Source: VRUE01 sp963714155
GTDB taxonomy: Bacteria; Actinomycetota; Thermoleophilia; Solirubrobacterales; 70-9
Reading direction: 5' to 3'
Length of the DNA: 64,000 nucleotides
NCBI GenBank assembly: GCA_963714155.1
Contig: OY970236.1
Location: forward strand, 1,736,001 to 1,800,000
Below are positions 47,889 through 55,016 of this stretch, one piece after another. Under the pieces are notes generated by a model. The model had not been told where the DNA came from and searched no databases. It saw nothing but the letters and a program-made list of their open reading frames with translations. Position 1 is the stretch's first letter; every line of letters starts with the position of its first letter. The position numbers and the translations under genes were made by a program.

Positions 47889-49393
47889 CGACGCCCCGAC
47901 ACCGCAAGCCGTCGCGACCTGATCTCCATTTCATCGGGCAGGAGCGCCCTGAAGGTCGCGCCACCCGGAAGCCGCAGGGCGAAGCGGGCCCGGCAGTCCC
48001 CGTCGAGGCGCTTCGTCATCAGCTGCTTGCCACCGCGATTCAGTTGCAGCGCCGTGCCGGCCCGCTCGCCACACGGCGAGACGCGAGCCGTCAGCTTGAC
48101 CCACGCCCCTTTTCTCTTGCCATCAAGTCGAAGGTGGGTTCGAGTGGGGTTGCGAACGGAGGGTGCGACCCCGCCCGGCTCCTCCCCGATCGGCGCCGGA
48201 CGCGGGCAGGTGGCAGGGGCCGCGCCTTGAAGCCGGTAGACGGTCCCCGCACTGGCGGTGACGTAGACCCGGCCGCAGGAGTCCTCTCCAAACGAGGTCG
48301 GGTTTGCCACCGAAAGCCCCTCGGCGCGATCGTCGCTGGCGCGACCGGGGGCGCTCGATGGCAGCACGAGCGAGCGGATCTCGCCCTGGCAATAGTCGGC
48401 GTACAGGTAGCGCCCGTAGAGATCGTCGAGGCTGCGGTCCCGGACCACATAGCCGCCGATGATTGAGCAGCCGTGCGCGGCGCCTCCACCCGGATCGTCG
48501 TGGGGGTAGTCGAAGACCGGGTCGGTGAAGCCCGCGGTGGCACATCCGCTGGGGGCGCCCGGGTAGGCGATGAAGCCCTCGCGGCAGCTCCAGCCGTAAT
48601 TTGCGCCGGCGCCGGAGACCGTCCCCGCCGCGGCGCTGGGAGCCAGGTTGATCTCCTCGCGTTTTTCCTGGCCGACGTCGGCGATGACCATGTCGCCGCT
48701 TGCCCGGTCGAAGGAGAAGCGCCAGGGATTGCGCAGCCCGAAGGCCCAGATCTCGTCGCGCCCGGGGCCGCCGACAAACGGATTTCCGGACGGAATCGTG
48801 TAGCTGGGAGTTTGTCCGGGGCGGGGATCGATGCGGATGATCTTGCCGAGCAGCGTCTCGGTGTTCTGGCCGTTGCCGTCCGGATCACCGGCACCGCCGC
48901 CGTCACCGAGCGCGATATAGAGATGCCCGTCGGGCCCGAACTGGAGCTGCCCACCGTTGTGGTTGGGTCTCAGTGCGTGGTCGAGACTGAGGATCGGCTC
49001 GCGGATCGTCGCTCCTTCCGGCCCGGGTCGAAACGAGTCGATGTGGACATCGCCTTCAGCGCCGCCCGCCGCCGGCGTGCCCGTGTAGGCGGCGTAGACC
49101 CGGCCCGAGGCGGCGAAGTCCGGGGCGGGAGCGATTGAGCCCAGTCCGCGCTCGGATTCGCAACAGGTCACCAGGGTGCTGAAATCGAGCAGCTGGCTGG
49201 TCCCCGTCGGGCCCCGCTCGATCACCCGACCTTGCCGCTCGCCGACCAGCAGTCGGTCGGGATCAAGCGGGTCGGAGGTGACGTAGACCGGCAGCGAAAA
49301 GGTGCCGATCGGCTCCAGGGTCGCGGCCGTGGCCGTACCACCGCACGAGACGATGCCGACAAGCAGAACCGCTATCCATACCGAGTGCCGCAC
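47885..49393 (-). CDS. Secreted PQQ-dependent sugar dehydrogenase (soluble aldose dehydrogenase family)
   Basis: This exported six-bladed propeller oxidoreductase is of the glucose/sorbosone dehydrogenase type. A signal peptide (VWIAVLLVGIVSCGG) is followed by the family motifs GERQGRVIERG, ESERGLGSIAPAPDF (near the catalytic His position of the family), LRPNHNGGQLQFGPDGHLYIALGDGG, FGLRNPWRFSFD and GANYGWSCREG. About 100 C-terminal residues beyond the propeller (KLTARVSPCGERAG, RFALRLPGG) form an extra beta-rich domain. GTG 49393 was chosen (AAAGGGG upstream) over TTG 49423. No PQQ-synthesis genes are in the window, so cofactor supply is open. It converges on the GT2 gene with a 4-nt overlap. 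Confidence 0.87.
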   Translation of the reverse strand: MRHSVWIAVLLVGIVSCGGTATAATLEPIGTFSLPVYVTSDPLDPDRLLVGERQGRVIERGPTGTSQLLDFSTLVTCCESERGLGSIAPAPDFAASGRVYAAYTGTPAAGGAEGDVHIDSFRPGPEGATIREPILSLDHALRPNHNGGQLQFGPDGHLYIALGDGGGAGDPDGNGQNTETLLGKIIRIDPRPGQTPSYTIPSGNPFVGGPGRDEIWAFGLRNPWRFSFDRASGDMVIADVGQEKREEINLAPSAAAGTVSGAGANYGWSCREGFIAYPGAPSGCATAGFTDPVFDYPHDDPGGGAAHGCSIIGGYVVRDRSLDDLYGRYLYADYCQGEIRSLVLPSSAPGRASDDRAEGLSVANPTSFGEDSCGRVYVTASAGTVYRLQGAAPATCPRPAPIGEEPGGVAPSVRNPTRTHLRLDGKRKGAWVKLTARVSPCGERAGTALQLNRGGKQLMTKRLDGDCRARFALRLPGGATFRALLPDEMEIRSRRLAVSGRR

Positions 49394-49437
49394 CCAACCC
49401 CTTTGTCGCTGACTTCTGGTCAATACCCGTACCGCGG

Positions 49438-49722
49438 CTAATCAACGCCCGGATGCCGCACCGCAGCGGGATCGGGCAGGTAAAGGTCGGTGCCGCAGCG
49501 CGGGCAGACTTGGACGTAGAGCTTCAGCGCCTTGCCGCAGTTCGGGCATTGGCGTTCGGGTTCGTCCTTCTCACTGCGGTAGAGGATCACCGCGATCAGG
49601 CCCAGCGGCGGCAGCACGGTGCCGATCGCGAGCCAGAGCCAGAAGGAGCTGCCCTTGGCCCTGCCGATGATCGCCGTGGCTACTCCGAAGGAGAAGGCGA
49701 TGAAGAGGTACTCGAATCCCAT
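49438..49722 (-). CDS. Small membrane protein with C-terminal zinc ribbon
   Basis: The 94-residue protein has two membrane segments (YLFIAFSFGVATAIIG and FWLWLAIGTVLPPLGLIAVIL), a charged linker, then CPNC-x10-CPRC (Cys 59, 62, 73, 76), a rubredoxin-like zinc ribbon facing the cytoplasm. The function is unknown; similar proteins accompany many actinobacterial loci. Its start lies inside the ndh 3' end, overlapping by 43 nt on the same strand, so the two are coupled. Confidence 0.8.
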   Translation of the reverse strand: MGFEYLFIAFSFGVATAIIGRAKGSSFWLWLAIGTVLPPLGLIAVILYRSEKDEPERQCPNCGKALKLYVQVCPRCGTDLYLPDPAAVRHPGVD

Positions 49723-51005
49723 GGCCCTATTGTCGCCTCCAGCGGCTTCGGGTGCCCGATCGAGCCGACCTCGGAGGTGTCGCGCCGGAAGGGCAGGCTC
49801 GCGGTCCAATCGATCACCGCGCGGGCCTTGCGCGCCGCACCGGGAATCTGGCTCATGTGGTAAGTCCGGGCCATCCACCAGGCCGGGAAGCCGCGGAAGG
49901 TGCGGCCGCCGACCTTGCCCACCGCCTTGTAGCGACCGAGGTTGACGAAGGCGGCGCTGCCCTTGTAGTCGAAGGGCCTGGCACTGCCGATGCCCAGCTC
50001 GGCGGCGATGTTGCGCGCGGCAACCGGGCCCTGTCGCACCGCGTGCTGCGCGGTTGGTGGGCAGAGACCGCCGCGCGGGTCGGGCGCCGCGGCGCAGTCG
50101 CCGATCGACCAGACCGAGTCGAGGCCCTTGACGCGAAGGTGGTCGTCGACGGGCACGCGGCCGCGCTCGTCCAGTGGCAGCGAGAGCTGGCGCAAGCTTG
50201 GGTGCGGAGCGACGCCGGCGGTCCAGACGACGGTGCGGGTGGGCAGCGTCTCGCCGGTGGCGATGCGGGCACTGTCGGCTCGCACCTCCTCCAAGGTGGT
50301 GCCGAGGCGGACGTCGATGCCGCGGCCGCGCAACTCGCGCAGGGCGTAGTCGGCGAGCTCGGCGTCGATCTCCGGCAGCACCCTGTCGCTGGCCTCGACC
50401 AGCACCCAGCGCATTCCGTGCAAGCGCGCCCGCGGGTAGCTCTCGATCGCGTCGGCGGCGAAGTCCTGCAGCTCGGCGAGCGCCTCCAAACCGGCGTAGC
50501 CGCCGCCGACGAAGACGTAGGTGAGCAGCTCGTCGCGCCGGGCCGCATCCTCGGTCGCGTTCGCGGCCTCGAGCGTCTCGATCACGTGGTTGCGCAGCCA
50601 GATCGCATCGGCCAGGCTCTTGAACCCGATCGCGTGCTCGGAGAGACCCGGCACCGGCAGCACGCGCGAGACCGAGCCGAGCGAGATCAGCAGTTGGTCA
50701 TAGGGCAGCTGCTCGAGATCGCCCTCGCGGGTGCGCAGCTCGACCGTCTTGGCGACCGGATCGTGGCCGGAGATCGAGCCGAGGCGCAGGTAGGTGCGGC
50801 TGAGGATCTCGCGCAGTGGCGTGACCACGTGCCGCGGCTCCAGCGTGCCCGCCGCGGCCTCCGGCAAGAACGGCGTGTAGAGCATGAAGTTGGCGTCGTT
50901 GACCAAGACCAACCGGGTCGACTGTCGCGGCATGATCCGCTCCAGCTCCCGCGCAGCCATCGCGCCGCCAAACCCTCCACCGGCGATGACGACGTTCCAG
51001 GCCAT
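49680..51005 (-). CDS. ndh: Type II NADH dehydrogenase (NDH-2)
   Basis: This non-proton-pumping, membrane-associated flavoprotein passes electrons from NADH to quinone, here presumably the menaquinone made by the men genes. The 441-residue protein has the FAD motif VVIAGGGFGGAMAAREL, the NADH motif TYVFVGGGYAGLEALAEL, the quinone-side DSVWSIGDCAAAPDP, and TAQHAVRQGPVAARNIA. The membrane-binding amphipathic region is near RGFPAWWMARTYHM. ATG 51005 lies 6 nt from a -10 candidate, so the mRNA is nearly leaderless. A palindrome overlaps the promoter. Confidence 0.9.
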   Translation of the reverse strand: MAWNVVIAGGGFGGAMAARELERIMPRQSTRLVLVNDANFMLYTPFLPEAAAGTLEPRHVVTPLREILSRTYLRLGSISGHDPVAKTVELRTREGDLEQLPYDQLLISLGSVSRVLPVPGLSEHAIGFKSLADAIWLRNHVIETLEAANATEDAARRDELLTYVFVGGGYAGLEALAELQDFAADAIESYPRARLHGMRWVLVEASDRVLPEIDAELADYALRELRGRGIDVRLGTTLEEVRADSARIATGETLPTRTVVWTAGVAPHPSLRQLSLPLDERGRVPVDDHLRVKGLDSVWSIGDCAAAPDPRGGLCPPTAQHAVRQGPVAARNIAAELGIGSARPFDYKGSAAFVNLGRYKAVGKVGGRTFRGFPAWWMARTYHMSQIPGAARKARAVIDWTASLPFRRDTSEVGSIGHPKPLEATIGPWDSSTSSSPSPSE

Positions 51006-51011
51006 AGGTTC

Positions 51012-51041
51012 AACTTAGCACTTTGTAACAACGTGTTACAA
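51012..51041 (-). promoter_or_regulatory. Candidate ndh promoter
   Basis: On the minus strand TTGTAA (51036-51041) and TAAGTT (51012-51017) are 18 nt apart. Transcription would start at or within a few bases of the ndh ATG at 51005. The 12-bp palindrome at 51019-51045 covers the -35 and spacer. Confidence 0.45.
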
Positions 51042-51045
51042 AGTG
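51019..51045. promoter_or_regulatory. Perfect 12-bp palindrome over the ndh promoter (operator candidate)
   Basis: CACTTTGTAACA (51019-51030) and TGTTACAAAGTG (51034-51045) flank ACG. This is the form of a dimeric repressor site and its position over the -35 and spacer fits repression. The half-site TTGTAACA is near, but not equal to, the Rex consensus TTGTGA, and the 3-nt centre is unlike Rex. A TetR-type repressor is also possible. Confidence 0.55.
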
Positions 51046-51130
51046 TTGGATCGCACTTGCGAGAGGGCGGACCACGCTCCGACCAATGCATCGCTAACAT
51101 TTCGGTCCTCTGGATGTCCACGATGTGAAG

Positions 51131-51161
51131 ACGGCCCCGGGCGCATACCCGGGGCCGTTTT
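51131..51161 (+). terminator. Rho-independent terminator, best on plus strand
   Basis: An 11-bp perfect GC stem ACGGCCCCGGG / CCCGGGGCCGT with 6-nt loop CGCATA is followed by TTTTC on the plus strand. On the minus strand, where the gatCAB transcript arrives 145 nt beyond its stop, the stem is followed by CTTCAC, a poorer U-run. No plus-strand gene lies just upstream, so it either ends the gat operon weakly or ends an unannotated short plus-strand RNA. Confidence 0.75.
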
Positions 51162-51305
51162 CATTTGGCGGTACCTTCTTAGCGATCCGCGAGCTTCGAT
51201 GCGAGTGCAATCAGCGCTCGCATGACGCCCACAAATCCAAGGAGAACCGCCGTTTCTGGGATATCCACCTAGGCCTAAGTCCTCCTCAGGCTCAATGCGC
51301 CCCAG

Positions 51306-52763
51306 CTACTGGTCGAGATTCTTCCGGATCAGGCGGTTGACCTCGCCGCCATCGGCGCGACCCTTGGTCTCCTTCATCACCGCACCGACGATGGCGCCGA
51401 TCGCCTTCCCGTTGCCGGCGCGGATCTGCTCGGCGGCCTCCGGGTTGGCGTCGACCGCCGCGGCGACTATCGCCTCCAGCTCGCCGCTGTCGGAGATCTG
51501 AGCGAGGCCCTCGCGCTCGACGATCGCGGCCGGCTCCCCGCCCTCGGCGACAAGGGTGGCGAGAACAGTCTTGGCGCTTCCATGGGAAATCTTCTTGCCC
51601 TGGACCAGATCAATGAGAGCAGCCAGAGAGACAGCGGTGACCTCCGCTTCGTCGGTATCAATCTCAGCCTGGCGCAATGCGGCAGTGAACTCGCCTGTCA
51701 CCCAATTCGCCACAGGTATCGCTCCGGCGTCACCGGATTTCAACGTCTCCTCGAACAGGACCGCCCTCAAGGGGTCGGTTGCCAGCGTTAGTGCGATGTC
51801 GTGCGCTAGACCCAACTCGCTTGTGTAGCGCTCGATCCGGGCGACCGGCAGCTCGGGCAGCGACTCGCGGGCCTCGCGCAGCATCGCCTCGGTCGGCACG
51901 ATCGGGACCAGGTCGGGCTCGGGGAAGTAGCGGTAGTCGTGCGCTTCCTCCTTCGAGCGCAGCGGGTGCAGGCTGCCGTCCTCGGGGTGGAAGTGGAGCG
52001 TCTCCTGCTCGACCGTCCCCCCCGCTTCGATCAGCTCGCGCTGGCGGGCCAGCTCGGCTTCGATCCCGCGCTCGAGGAAGCGGAAGCTGTTCATGTTCTT
52101 CAGCTCGGTCTTGGTCCCCAGCACCTCGCTGCCGGCGGGCCGCACCGAGATGTTGCCGTCGACGCGCAGGCTGCCCTCCTCCATGTTGACGTCGGAGACG
52201 CCGAGCTGGCGCACCGTCTCACGCAGCAGGCGCGCCCAGGCAGCCGCCTCGGCGGCGCTGCGCAGGTCGGGCTCGGTGACGATCTCGACCAACGGCGTGC
52301 CGCCACGGTTGAAGTCGACCAGCGAGGCGCCGGAGCCGTGGATTCGCCCCGACTCGCCGACGTGGATCATCTTCGCCGCGTCCTCCTCGAGGTGGGCACG
52401 GTGGATGCGAATATCACCGAGTTTGCCGGCGCCGGCAATCGGGATGTCGTACTGGCTGATCTGGTAGGCCTTGGGGCTGTCGGGATAGAAGTAGTTCTTG
52501 CGGTGAAAGATCGAGCGCTCGGCGACCTCGCACTCCAGCGCCGCGGCGATCTTGAGGGCGTAGTGAATGGCCTGCTCGTTGACCACCGGTAGCACCCCCG
52601 GATGAGCGAGGCAGACCGGGCAAGTGTGGATGTTGGGCTCATCACCGAAGGAGAGCTCGCAACCGCAGAACATCTTCGTCTTCGTAGCCAGCTGGACGTG
52701 AATCTCCAGCCCGATCACCGCCTCCAGCTCAGCCACCGTCCCCACCACCGGAAGGACGGGCAT
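51306..52763 (-). CDS. gatB: Asp-tRNA(Asn)/Glu-tRNA(Gln) amidotransferase subunit B
   Basis: This is the kinase-like subunit of GatCAB that binds and activates misacylated tRNA for amidation. The 485-residue protein has VIGLEIHVQLATKTKMFCGC, the zinc-site pattern (FCGC then HTCPVC), LAHPGVLPVVN, MIHVGESGRIHGSGASLVDFNRGG and TEPDLRSAAEA. The C-terminal GatB/YqeY helical domain ends in GGEVNRLIRKNL and binds the tRNA tail. The start overlaps the gatA end by 35 nt; a later GTG before AELEAVIGLE is possible. It is last in the gatC-gatA-gatB operon. Confidence 0.96.
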   Translation of the reverse strand: MPVLPVVGTVAELEAVIGLEIHVQLATKTKMFCGCELSFGDEPNIHTCPVCLAHPGVLPVVNEQAIHYALKIAAALECEVAERSIFHRKNYFYPDSPKAYQISQYDIPIAGAGKLGDIRIHRAHLEEDAAKMIHVGESGRIHGSGASLVDFNRGGTPLVEIVTEPDLRSAAEAAAWARLLRETVRQLGVSDVNMEEGSLRVDGNISVRPAGSEVLGTKTELKNMNSFRFLERGIEAELARQRELIEAGGTVEQETLHFHPEDGSLHPLRSKEEAHDYRYFPEPDLVPIVPTEAMLREARESLPELPVARIERYTSELGLAHDIALTLATDPLRAVLFEETLKSGDAGAIPVANWVTGEFTAALRQAEIDTDEAEVTAVSLAALIDLVQGKKISHGSAKTVLATLVAEGGEPAAIVEREGLAQISDSGELEAIVAAAVDANPEAAEQIRAGNGKAIGAIVGAVMKETKGRADGGEVNRLIRKNLDQ

Positions 52764-54177
52764 TGAAGCCGATTCCCTGCTCCAAGGCGAAGGCGGCGTT
52801 GAGCAGCTTCCCCTCGGCGAAGGCGGGGGCAGCGATCTGGAAGCCGACCGGCAGCTGCGGGCCGCCGCCGGCCGGCTCGGCCAGACCGGCGGGGATCGAG
52901 ATCGCCGGGATGCCGGCCAGGCTCATCGGCACCGTGAAGAAGTCGTTGAGGTACATCGCCAGCGGGTCGTCGGTCTTCTCGCCCAGCTTGAAGGCGACCG
53001 AGGGCGAGGTCGGCGTGACGACGAAGTCGACGTCGGCGAAGGCGGTGGTGAAGTCGCCGGCGATCTTGGTCCGCACCTTCTGCGCCTGCCCGTAGTAGGC
53101 CTCGTAATAGCCGGAGGAGAGCGCGTAGGTGCCGAGCATGATCCGCCGCTTGACCTCGGCGCCGAACCCCCGCGCCCGGGTCTGCTCGTACATCTCGATC
53201 ACGTCACCGCTCGACTCGGCCCGCATCCCGTAGCGGACGCCGTCATAGCGGGCCAGGTTCGAGGAGGCCTCGGCGGGGGCGATCACGTAGTAGGCGGAGA
53301 TCCCGTGTTCGGCGTGCGGCAGCGCGATCTCGGCGACTTCGCCGCCGAGCCGCTCGATCTTCGCCAGGGTCGCCTCGAAGACCTCGCGCACGCCGGGCTC
53401 GATCGCGTCGCTGGCCAGTTCACGCGGGACGCCGAAACGCAGGCCGGAGAGGTCCTCGCGATCAGGCAGGCCGGGAGTGGCGGGCAGCCCGACCGAGGTC
53501 GAGTCGCAGGGGTCGCCGCCCTGCAGCATCGCCAGCATCAGCGCGGCATCGCTGACGTCGCGGGTGAGCGGGCCGCACTGGTCCAGCGAGGAAGCGAAGG
53601 CGATCATCCCGTAGCGCGAGATTGCGCCGTAGGTGGGCTTGAGCCCGACGATGCCGCAGAGCGCAGCGGGCTGGCGGATCGAGCCGCCGGTGTCGGTGCC
53701 GATCGCCCAGGGGGCGAGACCGCCGGCGACCACCGCGGCCGAGCCGCCCGAGGAGCCGCCGGGGACGCGTCCGCGATCCCACGGATTGAGCACCGGGCCG
53801 TAAGCCGAGTTCTCGTTCGAGGAGCCCATCGCGAACTCGTCCATATTTGTCTTGCCGAGGATCGGTGCGCCGGCCTCGAGCAGTCGACGCACCGCGGTCG
53901 AGGTATAGGGCGGCCGGTAGCCCCCGAGGATGCGAGAGCCGGCGGTCGTCGGCACCCCCTCGGTGCAGAAGATGTCCTTGACCGCGACCGGGGCGATGCT
54001 GGGCCGCTCGACCGCGATCGCCCCGCCATCGCCGTCCCCCTCGCGCCAGAGATAGGCGTTGAGCTCATCGCCGGCCGCCGCCTCGCGCCAGGCATCGGCG
54101 TACTCGCCCGCGTCGAGCTCGCCCGCGACCATCGCCTGATGGGCCTCGAGGGCCGTCAGCGCCAGCAGCTCGGTCAT
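52729..54177 (-). CDS. gatA: Asp-tRNA(Asn)/Glu-tRNA(Gln) amidotransferase subunit A
   Basis: This amidase-signature subunit releases ammonia from glutamine for GatB. The 482-residue protein has the Ser-cisSer-Lys triad: Lys in IAPVAVKDIFCTEG, and serines in RVPGGSSGGSAAVVAGGLA and GTDTGGSIRQPAALCG. FGVPRELASDAIEPG and GTYALSSGYYEAYYGQAQKVR are GatA-type. Length is normal. It begins immediately after the gatC stop (no gap), and gatB begins inside its 3' end. A complete gatCAB implies indirect synthesis of Gln-tRNA and/or Asn-tRNA. Confidence 0.97.
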   Translation of the reverse strand: MTELLALTALEAHQAMVAGELDAGEYADAWREAAAGDELNAYLWREGDGDGGAIAVERPSIAPVAVKDIFCTEGVPTTAGSRILGGYRPPYTSTAVRRLLEAGAPILGKTNMDEFAMGSSNENSAYGPVLNPWDRGRVPGGSSGGSAAVVAGGLAPWAIGTDTGGSIRQPAALCGIVGLKPTYGAISRYGMIAFASSLDQCGPLTRDVSDAALMLAMLQGGDPCDSTSVGLPATPGLPDREDLSGLRFGVPRELASDAIEPGVREVFEATLAKIERLGGEVAEIALPHAEHGISAYYVIAPAEASSNLARYDGVRYGMRAESSGDVIEMYEQTRARGFGAEVKRRIMLGTYALSSGYYEAYYGQAQKVRTKIAGDFTTAFADVDFVVTPTSPSVAFKLGEKTDDPLAMYLNDFFTVPMSLAGIPAISIPAGLAEPAGGGPQLPVGFQIAAPAFAEGKLLNAAFALEQGIGFNARPSGGGDGG

Positions 54178-54468
54178 CTATTCCTCGGCCTGCGGCGAGG
54201 GGACGCGGAAGGCGTCATCAACCGGGTCCGGGGCCTGGGCCAGGGCAACCTCGGGCGCCAGGCTCTGGTGCGGCACGTCGGCCCGCAGCACGTTCTCCAG
54301 CGCGACCACGTGCGTGGTCGGCTCGACCTCGTCGAGATCGAGCTCGGCGATCCGATCGACGTGCTCGAGGATCCCCGAAAGCTCCCCGGCCATCGTCGCG
54401 ACCTCCCCCTCGGAGAGGCCAAGGCGGGCCAGCTTCGCCACATGCAGTACCTGCTCGCGCTCGATCAC
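54178..54468 (-). CDS. gatC: Asp-tRNA(Asn)/Glu-tRNA(Gln) amidotransferase subunit C
   Basis: This small subunit wraps GatA and stabilises the complex. The 96-residue protein has the N-terminal helix motif VLHVAKLARLGLSEGEVATMAGELSGIL and HVDRIAELDLDEVEPTTHV, followed by LRADVPHQSLAPEVALAQAP and DDAFRVP near the end. This is standard GatC length and order. It heads the gatCAB operon. The divergent membrane protein gene starts 44 nt away. Confidence 0.95.
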   Translation of the reverse strand: MIEREQVLHVAKLARLGLSEGEVATMAGELSGILEHVDRIAELDLDEVEPTTHVVALENVLRADVPHQSLAPEVALAQAPDPVDDAFRVPSPQAEE

Positions 54469-54512
54469 GGCGGCCGATTCTAGGCGCCCCGCCAGTTAGA
54501 GTCCGCGCCGGG

Positions 54513-54956
54513 ATGAGAGGCGAGCGCGCAGAGAAGTTCGTGGTGGCGAACCTGCGCCTGCTCGCGGTCAGCTTCGCCGTCGTCGGCATCCTCTTCATCG
54601 CGGTCCCCAGCGGCGTGCTCGATGTGATCTCCGACCTCGGCGAATGGTTCGGCAACGAGACGCGAGCGCCGCACACGCAGGAGTACCTCTGGCTGGCCCT
54701 TTCCTTCGCCTACATGGTGGTTATCACCGGCATCTGCCTGGTGGCGCAGATGGACGTCGTCCGCTACCGCCCGCTGCTGCTCGTCCTCGCCGCCGGCAAG
54801 ACCGCCTCCTCGCTCGGCTCGCTCCTCTTCTTCGTGATCCAGGACCAGGTCTTTATCTACCTGCTCAACTTCCTCGTCGACGGCTTCCTCGCCCTGCTCG
54901 CGCTCTGGCTCTGGTCGCTCGCCGGCCGCATCGGCCGCCCCGCCGCGCCTGGCTGA
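54513..54956 (+). CDS. Four-helix membrane protein of unknown function
   Basis: The 147-residue protein has four membrane segments: LLAVSFAVVGILFIAVPSG, LWLALSFAYMVVITGICLVA, LLLVLAAGKTASSLGSLLFF and LLNFLVDGFLALLALWLW. No known family is recognised with certainty; a quinone- or lipid-associated role is only a guess from the neighbouring flavoprotein. Its TGA stop is in the same frame as the GMC oxidoreductase that follows, and only 20 sense codons separate the TGA from the first ATG of that gene, so the two proteins are probably translated together and work together. Confidence 0.78.
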   Translation: MRGERAEKFVVANLRLLAVSFAVVGILFIAVPSGVLDVISDLGEWFGNETRAPHTQEYLWLALSFAYMVVITGICLVAQMDVVRYRPLLLVLAAGKTASSLGSLLFFVIQDQVFIYLLNFLVDGFLALLALWLWSLAGRIGRPAAPG

Positions 54957-55016
54957 CAGCGCCCGCCGGGGCTCTCGACCGCCGAGCAGCGCACCCTGAG
55001 CGCGATCTGCGCGGCG

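Larger units (their letters stand above)
51006..51305. other. 300-nt intergenic region between gatB and ndh
   Basis: It holds the ndh promoter and palindrome (51012-51045), the terminator stem (51131-51161), and a 7-bp stem ATGCGAG/CTCGCAT at 51199-51223. The 51060-51130 part shows no frame or RNA fold I recognise. A 14-codon minus frame at 51179-51223 (MRALIALASKLADR) lacks a ribosome binding site and is not called. Confidence 0.6.

Noticed and set aside
51019..51045. Rex operator upstream of ndh
   Set aside because: The half-site TTGTAACA and 3-nt centre do not fit TTGTGAA-N4-TTCACAA; kept only as an operator of unknown regulator.
51179..51223. 14-codon minus-strand frame MRALIALASKLADR
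   Set aside because: No ribosome binding site, and its ATGCGAG bases form part of a small hairpin; likely chance.
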